This document shows, piece by piece, positions 14,430-15,995 of a stretch of DNA of 15,995 bases. Source of the stretch: Elusimicrobiota bacterium (lineage in GTDB: Bacteria > Elusimicrobiota > Elusimicrobia > Elusimicrobiales > Elusimicrobiaceae); assembly GCA_023393825.1 (NCBI GenBank), contig JAEXBW010000067.1:1-15995 (forward strand), in the 5' to 3' direction. A program made the translations under genes and the position numbers. The notes beneath the pieces were generated by a model, which made no database searches, was not told where the DNA came from, and was given only the letters and a program-made list of their open reading frames with translations. Each line of letters begins with the position of its first letter. Positions within the stretch are counted from its first letter, which is position 1.

Positions 14430-14516
14430 TTGTTTAAACAAAATTTGAGCAAGGGAGGTATACCACGGAGGGGCAAAGCCCCGATGTATCCGACCGAGCG
14501 AAAACGCAGTTTAAAC
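14430..14516. repeat. Pair of GTTTAAAC palindromes
   Basis: GTTTAAAC occurs at 14432-14439, inside the perfect 12-bp palindrome TTGTTTAAACAA (14430-14441), and again at 14509-14516. Both are in the spacer, flanking the GC-rich hairpin. They could be binding sites for a dimeric protein, or chance in AT-rich DNA. Confidence 0.4.
14457..14491. other. GC-rich hairpin in the spacer
   Basis: GGGGC-AAA-GCCCC (14470-14482) is a perfect inner stem. Past an internal loop, GG(T)ATAC (14457-14463) pairs with GTATCC (14486-14491). GGTATACC at 14457-14464 is itself an 8-bp palindrome. There is no T-run on either strand, so a terminator role is unlikely. Confidence 0.5.
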
Positions 14517-14538
14517 ATAAAAGACGAAGCAAACAAAA

Positions 14539-14611
14539 TGCCCCGCACGGGATTTGAACCCATATCCTCGGTTCCGAAGACCGGTACTCTAGCCAGTTGA
14601 GCTAACGGGGC
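14539..14611 (-). tRNA. tRNA-Arg (anticodon UCG)
   Basis: On the - strand a 73-nt cloverleaf is complete. Acceptor GCCCCGT pairs with GCGGGGC, with discriminator A73. The D-arm is GCTC/GAGT with a GG in the loop. The anticodon stem is CCGGT/ACCGA with loop CTTCGGA, giving anticodon TCG (reads CGA). The T-arm is ATGGG-TTCAAAT-CCCGT. The 27-43 pair is a C-A mismatch. No CCA is encoded (TTTTG follows A73), so CCA must be added enzymatically. Confidence 0.92.
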
Positions 14612-14627
14612 AAAAATATCTACTACT

Positions 14628-14641
14628 ATTTTACCATTTTA
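14628..14641 (-). promoter_or_regulatory. Possible -10 boxes for tRNA-Arg
   Basis: Two TAAAAT boxes (14641-14636 and 14633-14628 on the - strand) lie 17-30 nt before the tRNA 5' end, at a suitable distance for a short leader. No TTGACA-like -35 sits at the right spacing for either, so the call is weak. Confidence 0.25.
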
Positions 14642-14696
14642 TCACGTTTTCCTGCCTTTTGGTGCGTTGCGTCTATATTTTTGCTAAATTATTAGT

Positions 14697-15332
14697 ATGA
14701 AATCAATTAAAGGCGAAGGCATCGCAAATTGCCCCAACGGTTGCGAACCGTTTGAAGCGGAGTTTTGGACTCTCATCCGCGCGGACCACGACGCGGAACT
14801 TAAAGAAGCACTTTTAGGCGGCGAACTTAACTTAATCTCCTGCCCCCATTGCGGCGAATTTTTTTATCACGACAGAAATATAATTTACTTTGACCCATCA
14901 ACAGAACTTTTGGCTTTTGTCGCACCGCGCGCGGAGAAAGAAGACTTCACCAAAATAAAAGAGCAAATGAAGAAAGACTTTAACCTTCTTAAAACCAATC
15001 TTACAAGTCTTTCCATCAATTACGACCCGTTTTATCTTGCCGGTTTGGAAGAGCTTAAACTTATGCTTGAGTACGAAGAAAATGTAGTCCTGCAAAGTGA
15101 AGTTCTTGCGGCGCAAAGCGCGCAGCGCGGCTTTAAACTGGCTCGGCTTAAACCTGCCGCCGCTCGTCTTAAAGGCTACCCTTTTTACCTGCCCGTTGAC
15201 GGGGAGGATTTTAACAAAAACAATGTGCTTGCGGCAGCCTCGGCCTTAACGGCCGCCAACCCCGCGTTAACATTGCTTGCGGCTTTTATAAAAGATATTA
15301 AAGGCGGAAAGGAATTACCAGAAAAAATATGA
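14697..15332 (+). CDS. CpXC-domain protein (zinc-ribbon-like)
   Basis: Residues about 10-77 match the CpXC pattern: a Cys pair, an aromatic FEAEFWTLI strand, DAELKEALLGGELNL (32-46), the second pair CPHCGEFF (49-56) and IIYFDPSTELLAFVAP. The four cysteines C12, C16, C49 and C52 probably bind zinc. The first pair is spaced CPNGC rather than the usual CPxC. Residues 80-211 are a helical domain without recognisable motifs, followed by an Ala-rich stretch (179-197). CpXC function is not established. The ATG has no clear ribosome site, so translation could be leaderless or weak. Its stop overlaps the following CCA-adding enzyme as ATGA, so the two are one transcriptional unit. It is divergent from the tRNA gene. 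Confidence 0.85.
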   Translation: MKSIKGEGIANCPNGCEPFEAEFWTLIRADHDAELKEALLGGELNLISCPHCGEFFYHDRNIIYFDPSTELLAFVAPRAEKEDFTKIKEQMKKDFNLLKTNLTSLSINYDPFYLAGLEELKLMLEYEENVVLQSEVLAAQSAQRGFKLARLKPAAARLKGYPFYLPVDGEDFNKNNVLAAASALTAANPALTLLAAFIKDIKGGKELPEKI

Positions 15333-15995
15333 ACCTTACGACGCACAAACAAATTCTTGCCAAAATAGGACAGGCCGCGGCCGAACATAACCTTAAGGCA
15401 TGGGCCGTGGGCGGTTTTGTGCGCGATTTATATTTAGGTAAGGCCACGCAGGATATTGATATTTGCGTGGAGGGCGACCCTGCCGCATTGATAGATTTTT
15501 GCGTTAAGCAGTATGGCGCAACCGCACTTTTTTTTAATGATTTTGGCACGGCGCGCGTTACTCTTGCCGACGGTTTAAAGCTGGATTTTGTGCGTTGCCG
15601 TAAAGAGGTTTATCCAAAGCCAGCCGCCCTGCCCGTTGTAAGCCCGTCCGACCTTAGCGATGATTTATTCCGCCGCGACTTTACCTGCAATGCCTGGGCC
15701 TTAAGCCTTTTGCCAAACGAATTTCTTAAAAGTTACGATTTATACGGCAGCCAAAAAGCCGTGGACGGTAAATACATAGAAGTGTTGCACCACGCCAGCT
15801 TTGTTGACGACCCCACACGCCTTTTCCGTGCGGTTCGCTTTGCGGCCCGCTTTAACTGGCGGCTTGGCGCAAGCACGCAAAAACTTTTAAAGCAGGCTGT
15901 TGCGGAAAACTTGCCAAAGCTTCTTTCGCGCGAAAGAATAAGCCACGAATTTATTAAAATTTTGGAAGAGCAAGATGCCTTTGCCGCATTAACTC
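15329..15995 (+). CDS. cca: Class II CCA-adding tRNA nucleotidyltransferase, 3'-truncated by the window edge
   Basis: Adds or repairs the 3' CCA of tRNAs without a nucleic-acid template. The 222 residues in the window start at the ATG overlapping the CpXC stop and continue past position 15995. Seen: AVGGFVRDLYLG (26-37) and DIDICV (42-47) with metal-binding D42 and D44, RRDFTCNAWALSL (115-127), the neck-domain nucleotide-binding block DDPTRLFRAVRFAARF (160-175), and SRERISHEFIKIL (200-212). These place it in the class II nucleotidyltransferase family with bacterial CCA, CC- and A-adding enzymes and poly(A) polymerase I. The part present does not settle which, but the neighbouring tRNA without encoded CCA favours a tRNA role. 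AAAGGA lies about 16 nt upstream, so coupling through ATGA is likely. Confidence 0.93.
   Translation, partial: MNLTTHKQILAKIGQAAAEHNLKAWAVGGFVRDLYLGKATQDIDICVEGDPAALIDFCVKQYGATALFFNDFGTARVTLADGLKLDFVRCRKEVYPKPAALPVVSPSDLSDDLFRRDFTCNAWALSLLPNEFLKSYDLYGSQKAVDGKYIEVLHHASFVDDPTRLFRAVRFAARFNWRLGASTQKLLKQAVAENLPKLLSRERISHEFIKILEEQDAFAALT

Larger units (their letters stand above)
14250..14538. other. Structured non-coding spacer between yebC and tRNA-Arg
   Basis: These 289 bases hold no convincing gene. An open frame over 14322-14600 reads through the antisense of the tRNA and lacks a ribosome site. The spacer instead contains a near-copy of the tRNA 3' end, two complex hairpins, two GTTTAAAC palindromes and several CC(N)ACGG words (14342, 14354, 14383, 14463). 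The yebC promoter should be in the AT-rich part near 14270-14320. TTGATA on the - strand near 14296 has no correctly placed -10 box. Confidence 0.6.

Noticed and set aside
14470..14482. GGGGC-AAA-GCCCC as a rho-independent terminator
   Set aside because: Neither strand has a T-run after the hairpin.
14322..14600. 92-codon open frame across the spacer and the tRNA
   Set aside because: Its last third is the antisense of tRNA-Arg, a well-known source of false genes, and it has no ribosome site.
14640..14696. Promoter or ribosome site for the CpXC gene
   Set aside because: TATATT and TGCTAAATT resemble -10 boxes but lack a -35 at workable spacing, and no Shine-Dalgarno precedes the ATG. I could not make a supportable call.
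1..15995. CRISPR array, phage, toxin-antitoxin, secondary-metabolite or defence island
   Set aside because: No direct-repeat/spacer array, integrase, transposase or recognisable defence domain was found. Apart from the noted proteins and spacer the content is housekeeping.

Overview
The window looks like an ordinary chromosomal segment of an anaerobic, Gram-negative-type bacterium. It is gene-dense, with moderate GC and many AAA, TTT and GCC codons. The genes point to D-Ala-D-Ala peptidoglycan (Ddl), a lipoprotein with a signal peptide, queuosine-modified tRNA (QueA, Tgt) and a complete RuvABC resolvasome. The general look (giant coiled-coil protein, SpoIID-like protein without other sporulation genes, codon habits) suggests Elusimicrobiota or a similar deep-branching phylum. 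That placement is an impression, not a demonstrated result. No phage, transposase, CRISPR or defence gene was seen.

Layout. (1) Positions 1-7194 are read on the + strand. First comes the 3' part of folC, ending in a terminator-like hairpin whose loop carries a perfect TTGACA -35 box. Next is a 1501-residue coiled-coil protein built partly from 63-residue (nine-heptad) repeats, then D-alanine-D-alanine ligase (ddl), then a small four-helix membrane protein. (2) Positions 7220-14249 form one tight - strand operon in the order yebC-ruvC-ruvA-ruvB-spoIID-like-queA-tgt-ankyrin lipoprotein. Most junctions overlap or nearly touch (ATGA, TAATG, an 11-nt overlap). A hairpin with a U-rich tail follows the last gene, inside the 3' end of the convergent membrane-protein gene. 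(3) Positions 14250-14538 are non-coding but structured, with two long hairpins, two GTTTAAAC palindromes and a near-copy of the 3' end of the adjacent tRNA gene. (4) A - strand tRNA-Arg(UCG) lies at 14539-14611. (5) From 14697 the + strand carries a CpXC-domain zinc-ribbon-like protein, ATGA-coupled to a class II CCA-adding enzyme that runs off the window. The tRNA has no encoded CCA, so such an enzyme would be needed.

How the genes work together. RuvA, RuvB and RuvC branch-migrate and cut Holliday junctions. QueA and Tgt act in queuosine modification of GUN-anticodon tRNAs. YebC is a conserved regulator or translation-associated factor commonly found next to ruvC. FolC serves folate metabolism and Ddl serves the cell wall. 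The SpoIID-like protein probably acts on peptidoglycan in the envelope.

The parts that deserve attention are the giant repeat-built coiled-coil protein with a possible membrane-binding C-terminal helix, the structured 290-bp spacer beside the tRNA, and the divergent signature residues in RuvA. Everything else is conventional housekeeping. I did not find a clear undescribed multi-gene system.
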